64,000 nucleotides of DNA from positions 124,001 to 188,000 of the forward strand of contig NZ_CAMLJQ010000001.1 of assembly GCF_946480305.1 (NCBI RefSeq). The letters are read 5' to 3'. The first letter of the stretch is position 1. Each line of letters begins with the position of its first letter. The notes beneath the pieces are model-generated. The model searched no databases, was not told the origin of the DNA, and saw only the letters and a list, made by a program, of their open reading frames with translations. Origin of the DNA: an uncultured Caldimonas sp. (lineage in GTDB: Bacteria > Pseudomonadota > Gammaproteobacteria > Burkholderiales > Burkholderiaceae). The position numbers and the translations under genes were made by a program. Below are positions 16,230 through 24,075 of this stretch, piece after piece.

Positions 16230-17429
16230 ATGAAAGAAGCACCCGTTTCCTTGCCTCGTCGACACGTGCTGGCCGGCTCTGCCGCAGCACTTGCCGCGGT
16301 TGGCCTTGCCAGCTGGAGCAACCGCGCTGCCGCCGAAGCCAAGCCGCTGCCGGCCTACGCCGGCTGGAAGGACGCGAACAGTGTCATCGTCCACAGCAGC
16401 AACACCATCGAAACCCGGCGGAGCGCCTTTGGCACGAGTGTCATCACGCCCACCGATCAGCTGTATGTGCGCAACAACCTGCCGCCACCGGACGAATCGA
16501 TCGTCAAGGATCCCGACGCGTGGGAGATCTCGATCGAGGGCGTGAAGAACCCGCGCACCCTGACGCTGCGGGAACTCAAAGGCATGGGTCTTGAAACCGT
16601 CGCGACGGTGTTGCAGTGTTCCGGCAACGGCCGTGCCTTCTTCCCGAGCAAGCCGAGCGGCACGCAGTGGACCGTGGGCGCCGCTGGTTGCGTGGTGTGG
16701 AGCGGTGTGCCTGTGAGGGCGGTCATCGAAGCACTGGGTGGCGTGGACGGGAACGTCACCTTCATGACGGGCACCGGCGGCGAGAAGTTGCCGGAAGGGG
16801 TGGACCCCAAGAGCGTGATGGTCGAGCGCTCCGTGCCCATCAAGGCCTCGGAAGACGCGCTGCTCGCATGGGAACTGAACGGCGAGCCTCTGTCGCTGGC
16901 GCATGGTGGACCGTTGCGCTTGGTCGTGCCGGGCTACCAGGGCGTCAACAACGTCAAATACGTCAAGCGGCTGGCTTTCACGGCCACCGAGTCCGACGCG
17001 CGCATCATGGCGAACAGCTATCGCATGACCCCCATGGGCGGGAAGGGCAATCCGAGCTACCGCTCCGTCTGGGAGATGCCCGTCAAGTCGTGGGTCAATT
17101 CGCCCAACAGCGAGGGTGGGCCGGCGAAAGCGGGTCGCGTGCAGATTCACGGCGTGGCGTTCTCTGGCGGACAGTCCGTCAAGCGGGTCGAGGTGTCGGT
17201 CGACGGCGGCAAGACCTGGCGCGATGCCCGCTTCGTCGGCCCCGACCTGGGCAAGTATGCGTGGCGCCAGTTCGTGCTGGCCGTGGACCTCCCGGCAGGC
17301 GAGTACACCATCGTGAGCCGGGCCACCGACATGGCGGGCAACACGCAGCCCGAACAGCGGGAGGAGAACCTGCGCGGCTACAACAACAACAGCTGGGCCG
17401 ATCACGCCGTGCGCGTGACGGTGGCTTGA
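16230..17429 (+). CDS. sorA: Periplasmic sulfite dehydrogenase, molybdopterin subunit (SorA-like)
   Basis: 399 residues from ATG 16230, chosen because it starts a Tat signal peptide ('PRRHVLAGSAAALAAVG', RR motif at 10-11). The mature protein is a sulfite-oxidase-type enzyme: 'TVLQCSGNGRAFF' contains the molybdenum-binding Cys (about residue 140). 'LRLVVPGYQGVNNVKYVKRL' is the conserved sulfite oxidase core. The C-terminal dimerisation domain has 'VKRVEVSVDGGKTWRDARF'. It oxidises sulfite to sulfate in the periplasm. There is no fused heme domain; the adjacent cytochrome supplies the electron acceptor, as in SorAB of Starkeya. A YedY-like reductase is less likely given the C-terminal domain and partner. 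Confidence 0.88.
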   Translation: MKEAPVSLPRRHVLAGSAAALAAVGLASWSNRAAAEAKPLPAYAGWKDANSVIVHSSNTIETRRSAFGTSVITPTDQLYVRNNLPPPDESIVKDPDAWEISIEGVKNPRTLTLRELKGMGLETVATVLQCSGNGRAFFPSKPSGTQWTVGAAGCVVWSGVPVRAVIEALGGVDGNVTFMTGTGGEKLPEGVDPKSVMVERSVPIKASEDALLAWELNGEPLSLAHGGPLRLVVPGYQGVNNVKYVKRLAFTATESDARIMANSYRMTPMGGKGNPSYRSVWEMPVKSWVNSPNSEGGPAKAGRVQIHGVAFSGGQSVKRVEVSVDGGKTWRDARFVGPDLGKYAWRQFVLAVDLPAGEYTIVSRATDMAGNTQPEQREENLRGYNNNSWADHAVRVTVA

Positions 17430-17440
17430 GGCTGAGCCGG

Positions 17441-17767
17441 GTGCAGACCAAGCGGCTGTGGGTGCTGGCGCTGTGCGCGCCAGTGCTCGCGTTCGCTGGG
17501 GGCGACGACGCCAAGTTCGCCCTCGGAAAGAAGCTGTTTACCGCGCAGGCAGTACCGGCTTGCGCGGTGTGCCACACCTTGCGTGATGCCGGTAGCGAAG
17601 GCGCGGTGGGGCCGGTGCTCGACGAACTGCAACCCGACGCGGATCGGGTCGCCAAGGCGTTGCGCAGCGGCCTGGGCAGCATGCCTTCGTACCAGGACAA
17701 GCTCAGCAACGAGCAGATCGACGCATTGGCCTACTACGTCTCCCGCGCCAGCGGCGGCGCGCAGTAG
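17441..17767 (+). CDS. sorB: Small periplasmic cytochrome c, sulfite dehydrogenase subunit (SorB-like)
   Basis: 108 residues from GTG 17441, which has GAGG nine bases upstream; an earlier TTG at 17426 overlapping the sorA stop is possible. A signal peptide ('LWVLALCAPVLAFAGG') is followed by one heme-binding motif 'CAVCHTLRDAG'. The likely distal Met ligand is in 'GLGSMPSYQDKLSNEQIDAL'. It would take electrons from the molybdenum subunit and pass them to the respiratory chain. It lies in the same operon as sorA and ends just before a strong terminator. Confidence 0.87.
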   Translation: MQTKRLWVLALCAPVLAFAGGDDAKFALGKKLFTAQAVPACAVCHTLRDAGSEGAVGPVLDELQPDADRVAKALRSGLGSMPSYQDKLSNEQIDALAYYVSRASGGAQ

Positions 17768-17773
17768 TGCCGG

Positions 17774-17798
17774 GCCGCGCGCCTGCAGGGCGCGCGGC
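17774..17798 (+). terminator. Rho-independent terminator after sorAB
   Basis: A perfect 10-bp GC stem GCCGCGCGCC/GGCGCGCGGC with loop TGCAG, seven bases after the cytochrome stop, followed by a T-rich run (ttgctcctgttt). Confidence 0.75.
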
Positions 17799-17852
17799 TT
17801 GCTCCTGTTTCAGTGATGCGGCACCAGCCACCACGACAACAGGAGCAATTCA

Positions 17853-18086
17853 ATGGACGATCGCAACATCCTCCAGCACATCACCGAACTCGTCGACGAG
17901 GAGCAGCGGCTGCGCAACGAAACGTCTGCCCCGGAGCAGCACACCGAGCGCATCCGCCATCTGGAAGAGCAGCTCGACCAGTGCTGGGACCTGCTGCGGC
18001 AACGGCGCGCACGGCGCGAATTCGGCGATGACCCCGACGGCGCGAAGCCGCGGGATATCGGTACGGTGGAGCGCTACCTCAATTAG
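17853..18086 (+). CDS. DUF2630 family protein
   Basis: 77 residues, the standard size. The family pattern is 'ILQHITELVDEEQRLRNE', then a helix with 'LEEQLDQCWDLLRQRRARRE' and the C-terminal 'GTVERYLN'. It is a small charged helical cytoplasmic protein of unknown role. The ribosome site is aggag before ATG 17853. Its end overlaps the convergent gene by 8 bases. Confidence 0.9.
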   Translation: MDDRNILQHITELVDEEQRLRNETSAPEQHTERIRHLEEQLDQCWDLLRQRRARREFGDDPDGAKPRDIGTVERYLN

Positions 18087-18720
18087 GGGTCGTCGCCCCG
18101 TCGATCGTCGTGCTCACCAACCTCCCGGTTCGCGGCGCGAAGATGCACCGGTACGTGACCGGGATCAAGGCCATGCCGGGAGCCCGCTCCACGGCCACCT
18201 GGCCTTCGAGGCTCGTCTGCGAATTGGGCGCGGGATGCAGCTTGCGCGTGCCGACGTCGAAGGCGATGCGGCCGATGCGGGGGTACTTTTCCTTCAAGGC
18301 GCCGGCGGTCGCTGCCTCGCAGGCCTCGGGCGACACGAGCGTGATGTCCGGCTCCGCCACCGGCGCGGGGGCGGCCTGGCGGGGCGCGGCATCGCGAAAC
18401 ACGACGCCCGATGTGGCACCCGTCTCGGCATCGAACGCGCAGCTGTAGGTGAACGGCACCCCGCCACCACCGCTGGAGCGGTAGATGCCTTCACCCTTCA
18501 CGCCGATCTTCGAATCTGCTGTCGGTGCGATCGCGCGCCGGGAGCCGACGAACTGCACGTCCTGGGCGTTGCGGCCGCGTACGTCCCTGACCGTCTCGGC
18601 CACCGCGGACTCACAACGTTCGGCCGCGCGATCGTTGCCGCCCGTGCCTTCGGTCGGTGCGGCCAGTGCCGCCTGCGTGGCTGCGAGCAGCAGGGTAAGA
18701 GCCAGTCGGGGTGCGTTCAT
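18079..18720 (-). CDS. Secreted protein with two homologous ~85-residue repeats
   Basis: 213 residues from ATG 18720, which starts a signal peptide 'LALTLLLAATQAALAAP'. Two repeats follow, separated by a Pro/Ala linker. Each begins with a Cys helix ('RCESAVAETVRDVRG', 'EACEAATAGALKEKYP') and ends with a Cys strand ('VPFTYSCAFDAETG', 'IPVTYRCIFAPRTG'), probably one disulfide each. A similar repeat occurs in uncharacterised proteobacterial secreted proteins. Function unknown. Confidence 0.72.
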   Translation of the reverse strand: MNAPRLALTLLLAATQAALAAPTEGTGGNDRAAERCESAVAETVRDVRGRNAQDVQFVGSRRAIAPTADSKIGVKGEGIYRSSGGGGVPFTYSCAFDAETGATSGVVFRDAAPRQAAPAPVAEPDITLVSPEACEAATAGALKEKYPRIGRIAFDVGTRKLHPAPNSQTSLEGQVAVERAPGMALIPVTYRCIFAPRTGRLVSTTIDGATTPN

Positions 18721-18961
18721 GCCGGTGTGACCGTTCGGACAGCAAGGAGGATGCCGGCATTGTGGACAGGTTTGCACCAGCCCGGCAAGCGCCTGCGGCG
18801 CCAGCGGGTGGTGCACCGTGCCGAGCGGTTGCCACGGAGCGCGGCATGCAGCACCACGCAGGTACGAGCAGTCCTCGCCGGGTGTCCCGTCGTGGTCGGC
18901 CGCTCAGGGGCCCCTCGGCGGCGAGCGTGGGGCCCGCCGCCGGGTGCGCCATCCGGCCCTG

Positions 18962-19204
18962 CTACGGCCGGCGATTCAAACGGGTCAGGATGTATAGCCC
19001 GTAGAGCGCGGCGATGCCCACCACCACATAGACGATGCGAGACAGCGCAGACATCGGCCCGAACAGCGCGGCCACGAGATCGAAATTGAGCAGTCCGACG
19101 AGCGCCCAGTTGATGCCGCCCACGATCAATAGCACGAGAGCGATCGTGCTGAGCAGCTTGAAGGTGCCGGAGGTGCCGGCGGTTCGGTTGTCGACAGGGT
19201 TCAT
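18962..19204 (-). CDS. DUF378 family small membrane protein
   Basis: 80 residues with two membrane helices: 'LLSTIALVLLIVGGINWALV' and 'SRIVYVVVGIAALYGLYILT'. 'GGINWALVGLLNFDLVAALF' is the DUF378 hallmark. An inner-membrane protein of unknown role. The 240-base spacer toward 18720 shows no gene. Confidence 0.92.
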   Translation of the reverse strand: MNPVDNRTAGTSGTFKLLSTIALVLLIVGGINWALVGLLNFDLVAALFGPMSALSRIVYVVVGIAALYGLYILTRLNRRP

Positions 19205-19300
19205 AGAAGAAGGTCCTTATTTTTGCTTCGCGAGGAGGATGCCTCGCGTGCCCGGTGCGGCAGGCAGCGTGCCCGTCGCCTGTGCAGCCGTCGGGTGCGC

Positions 19301-20113
19301 CTACGCCTTGCCCGGCCAGTAGGCTCCCGCATAGCCCCGGTAGGGATTGCCGTAGACCTCGCGGCCTGCGGCACGGTGCTCCGCCATGAAGGCCTCCACG
19401 GCTTCCGGCGTGCCGCCCTTGAACATCTCCTTCAGCACGCCTTCCGGTTGGAGGGCGCGATAACGCACCGGCAGGCCCGCGTAGGCGGCGCCTTCGGGCA
19501 GGTCGGACGGCATCTGCGTGGGATCGAGGAAGCGGGCCTCGCCGAGTTCGCTGTCGTGGTGCCGTCGCACGCGCTTGGCAGCGGTGAGGATGCCATCGAT
19601 CACGTCGCTCAGCGTGCGGCCGCTGATCTTGGCCTGCCACGATGCGCGCAGAAACAGCAGCTCATTCGGGTCGACCCCCGGGCACTGGCCCTGATAGGCC
19701 GCCGTCAGGCAATGGTCGCTCGCGGCCAGCAGGCGCTGGGTTTCGTCGGCGTCGCGCTCCAGCAGGCGCAGCACCTGGCCGAGCGAGGAGCCTTCGAGGT
19801 AGCGCTCCGGCGGCACGCCCCAGCCCGGGTCTCCGGGATGATGGTGGTCGATCCTCACCACCGGCTCGAAGCCGCGCAGGCGGCACTCGACGAATACGGT
19901 CGGGGCCTTGGGGGGCAGCAGCACGGGCCGGGCCACTGCATCGGCGCCGAGCAGCACGACACCGTTCGCCGCGTAGGCTGTCTGGGGCGTGCAGCGCCGG
20001 CCAGCATGCGCCGCATGGGCGCGGGCAAAGCCGGCGTTCTGCACGACCCGCTCGATCTCGCGCATTTCAGGGTCTTGCGCGCCGAGTACGAAGGTAGTGT
20101 CCTTTTCGATCAT
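19301..20113 (-). CDS. Conserved hypothetical protein with DHH-like motif
   Basis: 270 residues from ATG 20113. The centre reads 'VVRIDHHHPGDPG' followed by 'YLEGSSLGQVLRLLERDADE' and 'LAASDHCLTAAYQGQCPG'. This order (DHH, then a Ser-rich helix, then an Asp) recalls DHH-family phosphoesterases, but the N-terminal metal motif of that family is not evident. The protein could be a divergent member or an unrelated family with a metal site. No signal peptide. It ends with an unusual Gly/Tyr tail ('YGNPYRGYAGAYWPGKA'). Transcribed in the same direction as the upstream L,D-transpeptidase gene, 154 bases apart. Confidence 0.6.
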   Translation of the reverse strand: MIEKDTTFVLGAQDPEMREIERVVQNAGFARAHAAHAGRRCTPQTAYAANGVVLLGADAVARPVLLPPKAPTVFVECRLRGFEPVVRIDHHHPGDPGWGVPPERYLEGSSLGQVLRLLERDADETQRLLAASDHCLTAAYQGQCPGVDPNELLFLRASWQAKISGRTLSDVIDGILTAAKRVRRHHDSELGEARFLDPTQMPSDLPEGAAYAGLPVRYRALQPEGVLKEMFKGGTPEAVEAFMAEHRAAGREVYGNPYRGYAGAYWPGKA

Positions 20114-20267
20114 GCGAGTGCCTTCGGCGAAGGCGCTGCCTTTCGGGACAACGGCGATGCGGGGGCGGGCAGCACGGTGAGGAGAGGGAACAACGGATGC
20201 GCGGGGGAGCGCCGGAATTGTTGCACTGCTGCCCAGGCAGGCTGCAACGTGCGTTCCCGCGGGCGCC

Positions 20268-20909
20268 TCAGTGCTCTGCGGCTTGCGCGCTGCGCTTGCG
20301 GAACAGCGTAGCCAGCGGGCGCGTCTCCGGCAACACGTAGACCACACCGTCTCCTGTGCCGAGCACCGGCCGCACGACACGGTCGTAGAAGCTGCCGGGC
20401 ACCACCACGCAGCCGAGCGAGGCACGGTTGTCCCTGGGGCTGCGCGTGGCGAGTTGTTTTTCGCGCCGCAAGAGGCTGGCGCCCGGGCGCAGCCGGTGGA
20501 TGGCCAGGCCCTCGTCGTAGTCGAACCACACCACGTGCTCGCCGGCCAGGTTGCGGCCGGGCTCGGAGGCGTAGCGCCCCGACGGGGTGGTGCGCTCATG
20601 GGGCTTGATCTGCGACAGCGGGCGCTGCCCGATGCCGGGCACGGAATGGTCGCCGCGGGCGAGGCCGAGCAGCGCGGGCGTGGTGCCCAGCAGTTTGCCG
20701 CTGGCGGCAAACACGTAGAGCGTTGCCGCCTTCTTGTCGACCACCGCGAAGGGCCGGCCCTGGGCGTCATCGTTGGCTTGTGCCCAGTCCAGCACCTTGC
20801 GCGCGTCCGCCGTCAGCGTGTCGGCGCGCGCTGCCGGCGGCGCGCCGAGCAGCGCCGCGGCCACCAGGGCGGCGCAGTACAGACGGGGCATCCTAGAAGC
20901 GGCAGGCAT
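20268..20909 (-). CDS. L,D-transpeptidase (YkuD domain) family protein
   Basis: 213 residues from ATG 20909 (GGGAG five bases before it; an internal ATG at 20891 also starts the signal peptide). The signal peptide runs 'YCAALVAAALLGAPPAARA'. The YkuD domain shows 'AIHRLRPGASLL' and the catalytic 'RASLGCVVVPGSFYDRVV' (His...SxGC). Such enzymes make 3-3 crosslinks in peptidoglycan or attach lipoproteins, in the periplasm. The domain is compact and more divergent than ErfK/YbiS types. Confidence 0.85.
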   Translation of the reverse strand: MPAASRMPRLYCAALVAAALLGAPPAARADTLTADARKVLDWAQANDDAQGRPFAVVDKKAATLYVFAASGKLLGTTPALLGLARGDHSVPGIGQRPLSQIKPHERTTPSGRYASEPGRNLAGEHVVWFDYDEGLAIHRLRPGASLLRREKQLATRSPRDNRASLGCVVVPGSFYDRVVRPVLGTGDGVVYVLPETRPLATLFRKRSAQAAEH

Positions 20910-21096
20910 TCGATCTCCCTGTTGATCCATGGCGGGCGCGGCATCGCGCGCATTCGCGAGATCGGCAGCATGCTGGCGTTCTTGCGCCCTCCCGGCGGTG
21001 CTTGTAAATCTTTCATGCACGTCCTTGCCACCGGCGTGCGAGACCTCACGGATGCGGTGGCTGCAGTGCGGGTATCGCATTTGCTCAACGCGCTCC

Positions 21097-22596
21097 ATGC
21101 CCCTTCGGCCAGATGAACACGTCACCCTCACCGATGTCGCCCGTGGGCAGCACGCGCTGGTGCGCGACGCGGCCTGGGCGAGCCTTGCCGGCTCGCTCTA
21201 CGGCGGCGTCATCCTGGTCGGTTTTGCGCTGGCGCTCGGCGCGAGTCCGTTCCACATCGGGCTGCTCGCGGCCATACCGCTGATCGCGCAGGCCGTGCAA
21301 CTGCCTGCGATCGCGCTGGTGGAGCGGGTGCGTCAGCGGCGCAAGATCGCCGTGCTCGTGATCACCGGGGCGCGGGTGCTGATCTTCTTGCTGGCGTTTC
21401 TGCCTTTCCTGGCCGACACGCCGGCCCAGCTGACCTTGCTGGTGGCGGCGCAGTTCACGATCGCGGCGTTCGGCTCGATTGGCGCCTGCGCGCTGAATTC
21501 GTGGCTGCACCAGTTGCTGCCGCGCGAGGGGCTCGGTGCGTTTTTCGCCAAGCGGTTGTTCTGGGCCACCACGATCGCCTGCATCGGTACGCTGGCCGCT
21601 GGCCAGTTGGTGGACCATTGGCCGTTCGAGCCGAGGATCCACGCGTATTCGCTGTCGTTCGCCATTGCCGGGCTGGCGGGCTTCGTGAGCTCCTGGTACC
21701 TCACGAGAGTGCCCGAGCCGAAGATGCAGGTGCCGTCGCACGGGTCGATGCTGGCCCGCCTGCGGCTGCCGTTCAGCGATGCGAACTTCCGCAACTTCCT
21801 GTTCTTCATGGCCTCGTGGAACGTGGCTTCCAACTTCGCAGCGCCGTTCCTCACCGTCTACCTGATGCGCCACCTGGGGCTGCCGCTGGGCACGGTGACG
21901 ACCCTGTGGGTCACCAGCCAGGTCGCGAACGCGTTGACGCTGTACCTGTGGGGGCGCCTGTCGGACCGCTTGTCCAACAAGGCGGTGCTGTCGGTTGCGA
22001 TGCCGGCGTGGTTCCTGTGCATCCTGGCCATGGTGTTCACCGCAGAGCCGCAGCCGCACGCCTTCACGTTGCCCCTGCTCTACCTGCTGCACCTGGTGAT
22101 GGGCACTGCCGCGGGTGGCATCGGCCTGGCCAACGGCAACATCGGACTCAAGCTCGCGCCTCAGGGGCAGGGCACCGCCTATCTCGCCGCGATCAGCCTC
22201 ACCGGCTCCATTGCCGGCGGCATTGCGCCGCTGGTGGCAGGCAGCTTGGCGCAATGGCTGGAGATGGCGCAGCTGTCGATCGTTCTGCAGTGGGCGCTGC
22301 GGCAGCCGCTCCACAAGCTGTCGGTGTTCACCTTCACGCACTGGGAGTTCCTGTTCGTGATCTCCGCGGCGATGGGGCTGTACGCGCTGCACCGGCTCTC
22401 GCGCGTGAAGGAGGGCGACGAGATCAGCGAGCGCGTGGTGGTGCAGCAGTTCGCCCTGGAGGCGATGCGCAGCGTGAACCACCTCTCCACGGTGGGCGGC
22501 ATGCTGGGCAACCTGATGAGCTTCGGCCGGCTGTTCGACCGGCGGCTGTACACGCGCACGGTGTACCGCGAGGAGCAGCGTCCGTCGCAGGGCTGA
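21097..22596 (+). CDS. MFS transporter of unknown substrate
   Basis: 499 residues with about 12 hydrophobic segments. The first begins at 'AAWASLAGSLYGGVILVGFA' and a central loop at 'REGLGAFFAKRLFWATTIAC'. The charged cytoplasmic tail contains 'LSRVKEGDEISERVVVQQFA'. It is an inner-membrane major facilitator; nothing visible gives the substrate. The start is ATG 21097 (MPLRPDEHVTL). Alone in its orientation, with the ThiS/BNR pair following 68 bases later. Confidence 0.85.
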   Translation: MPLRPDEHVTLTDVARGQHALVRDAAWASLAGSLYGGVILVGFALALGASPFHIGLLAAIPLIAQAVQLPAIALVERVRQRRKIAVLVITGARVLIFLLAFLPFLADTPAQLTLLVAAQFTIAAFGSIGACALNSWLHQLLPREGLGAFFAKRLFWATTIACIGTLAAGQLVDHWPFEPRIHAYSLSFAIAGLAGFVSSWYLTRVPEPKMQVPSHGSMLARLRLPFSDANFRNFLFFMASWNVASNFAAPFLTVYLMRHLGLPLGTVTTLWVTSQVANALTLYLWGRLSDRLSNKAVLSVAMPAWFLCILAMVFTAEPQPHAFTLPLLYLLHLVMGTAAGGIGLANGNIGLKLAPQGQGTAYLAAISLTGSIAGGIAPLVAGSLAQWLEMAQLSIVLQWALRQPLHKLSVFTFTHWEFLFVISAAMGLYALHRLSRVKEGDEISERVVVQQFALEAMRSVNHLSTVGGMLGNLMSFGRLFDRRLYTRTVYREEQRPSQG

Positions 22597-22664
22597 GGAG
22601 CGCTGGCGGTCTTGACACCGTTGACGCGTGGCCATACAAGACCGATCGGTCTGTTCTGCACGCC

Positions 22665-22934
22665 ATGGCCCTCGTCACGTTCACGCCCCACCTGCGCCGC
22701 TTCCTCGAGACGCCCGAGGTGCACAGCGCGGCCACGTCGCTGCGCGACGCACTCGAAGATGCCTTCGCGGTGAACTCGCGGCTGCGCGGCTACGTGCTCG
22801 ACGATCAGGGACACCTGCGGGCGAACGTCGTCGTCTTCGTCGACGGTGTGCGCAGCGACGACCGCATCGCCTTGGCCGATCCATTGCGTCCCGACAGCCG
22901 GGTGTACGTGTTGCAGGCGCTTTCAGGAGGATGA
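22665..22934 (+). CDS. MoaD/ThiS-like ubiquitin-fold protein
   Basis: 89 residues with the beta-grasp pattern: 'VTFTPHLRRFLETPEVHSAA', 'LRDALEDAFAVNSRLRGYVL', 'VVVFVDGVRS', and a C-terminal 'VYVLQALSGG'. The final Gly-Gly is the activation site for adenylation or thiocarboxylation in sulfur carriers. It is followed one base later by the BNR-repeat gene. This pair recurs in bacterial genomes, which suggests a joint function that I cannot name. Confidence 0.85.
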   Translation: MALVTFTPHLRRFLETPEVHSAATSLRDALEDAFAVNSRLRGYVLDDQGHLRANVVVFVDGVRSDDRIALADPLRPDSRVYVLQALSGG

Positions 22935-22935
22935 G

Positions 22936-24018
22936 ATGACCGCCAGAACGGACCGCGCCTGGGCTGCCACGCGCAAGGGCCTCTTCGAGTTGCGTCGGCG
23001 TGGCGGCAGCTGGAGCATCGCGAGCGTCAGCTTTCTCGGCGATCCGGTGAGCATGCTGCTGCCACCCCAGGCCGGTGGGCCGATGCTCGCGGCGCTCAAC
23101 CTCGGGCACTTCGGCGTGAAGGTGCAGGCGTCGGATGACGAGGGCGCCTCCTGGCGCGAAGTCGCCACCCCGGTGTACCCGGCGCAACCCGAAGGTGCTG
23201 CCGGGCCGGCGTGGAAGCTCGTGCAGATCTGGTCGCTCGAGGCCGCGCACGGCACCGTGTGGGCTGGCACGCTCCCCGGGGGGCTGTTCCGGTCGCCGGA
23301 CTTCGGGCAGAGCTGGAGCCTGGTCGACGCGCTGTGGCACCGTGACGAGCGCCTGCAGTGGTTCGGCGGCGGCTACGACGTGCCCGGCATCCATTCGATC
23401 TGTCCGCACCCGCAGCGGCCGGGCGAGGTGCTCGTGGCCATCAGCTGCGGCGGCGTGTGGGTGACCCAGGACGACGGCGAGAGCTGGAGCCTGCAAGCCC
23501 GCGGCATGCGGGCCGCGTACATGCCGCCCGAAGCGGCGGAAGACGGCAACACCCAGGATCCGCACCGCGTGGTGCGCTGCGCCTCGCAGCCCGACGTGCT
23601 GTGGTGCCAGCATCACAACGGCATCTGGCGCTCGGTGGACAACGCGCAGTCGTGGCAGGAAGTGCAGGGCGTGCCGCTGTCGAACTTCGGCTTCGGCGTG
23701 GCCGTGCATCCGGGCGATGGCCGGACCGCCTGGTTCGCCCCTGCGAAGGCCGACGAGCGACGCGTTCCGGCCGACGGCGCGCTCGCCGTCACGCGCACGC
23801 GCGACGGCGGGCAGCACTTCGACGTTCTGCGTTCAGGGCTGCCGCAGTCTCACTGCTACGACCTGGTCTACCGCCACGGTCTGGCGGTGGCCGATGACGG
23901 CGAACACCTGCTGATGGCCAGCACCACCGGTGGCCTGTGGGCGAGTGCCGACGGCGGGCAGACCTGGCAGGCGGTCTCGCTCACCCTGCCGCCGGTGTAC
24001 GCGGTGCGCTTCGGATAG
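22936..24018 (+). CDS. BNR/Asp-box repeat protein (sialidase-like beta-propeller)
   Basis: 360 residues, no signal peptide. At least six Asp-box turns of the form SxDxGxxW are seen: 'SDDEGASWREV', 'SPDFGQSWSLV', 'QDDGESWSLQ', 'SVDNAQSWQEV', 'TRDGGQHFDVL', 'SADGGQTWQAV'. They mark a six- or seven-bladed propeller. Related proteins are labelled exo-alpha-sialidase or photosystem II assembly-like, but sialidase catalytic arginines are not apparent, so a scaffold role is as likely. The AGGAGG at 22925-22930 serves ATG 22936 (ATG 22931 is out of frame). Partner of the ThiS-like gene. Confidence 0.85.
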   Translation: MTARTDRAWAATRKGLFELRRRGGSWSIASVSFLGDPVSMLLPPQAGGPMLAALNLGHFGVKVQASDDEGASWREVATPVYPAQPEGAAGPAWKLVQIWSLEAAHGTVWAGTLPGGLFRSPDFGQSWSLVDALWHRDERLQWFGGGYDVPGIHSICPHPQRPGEVLVAISCGGVWVTQDDGESWSLQARGMRAAYMPPEAAEDGNTQDPHRVVRCASQPDVLWCQHHNGIWRSVDNAQSWQEVQGVPLSNFGFGVAVHPGDGRTAWFAPAKADERRVPADGALAVTRTRDGGQHFDVLRSGLPQSHCYDLVYRHGLAVADDGEHLLMASTTGGLWASADGGQTWQAVSLTLPPVYAVRFG

Positions 24019-24075
24019 CTCGCGTCCGCTGGCCATTCGCTCATCGGACGGGCCGCGCTGGTATGGTCGCGGCCT

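Noticed and set aside
19223..20311. 362-codon plus-strand frame over the DHH-like gene
   Set aside because: Antisense of a protein with clear structure-like motifs; no ribosome site or domain.
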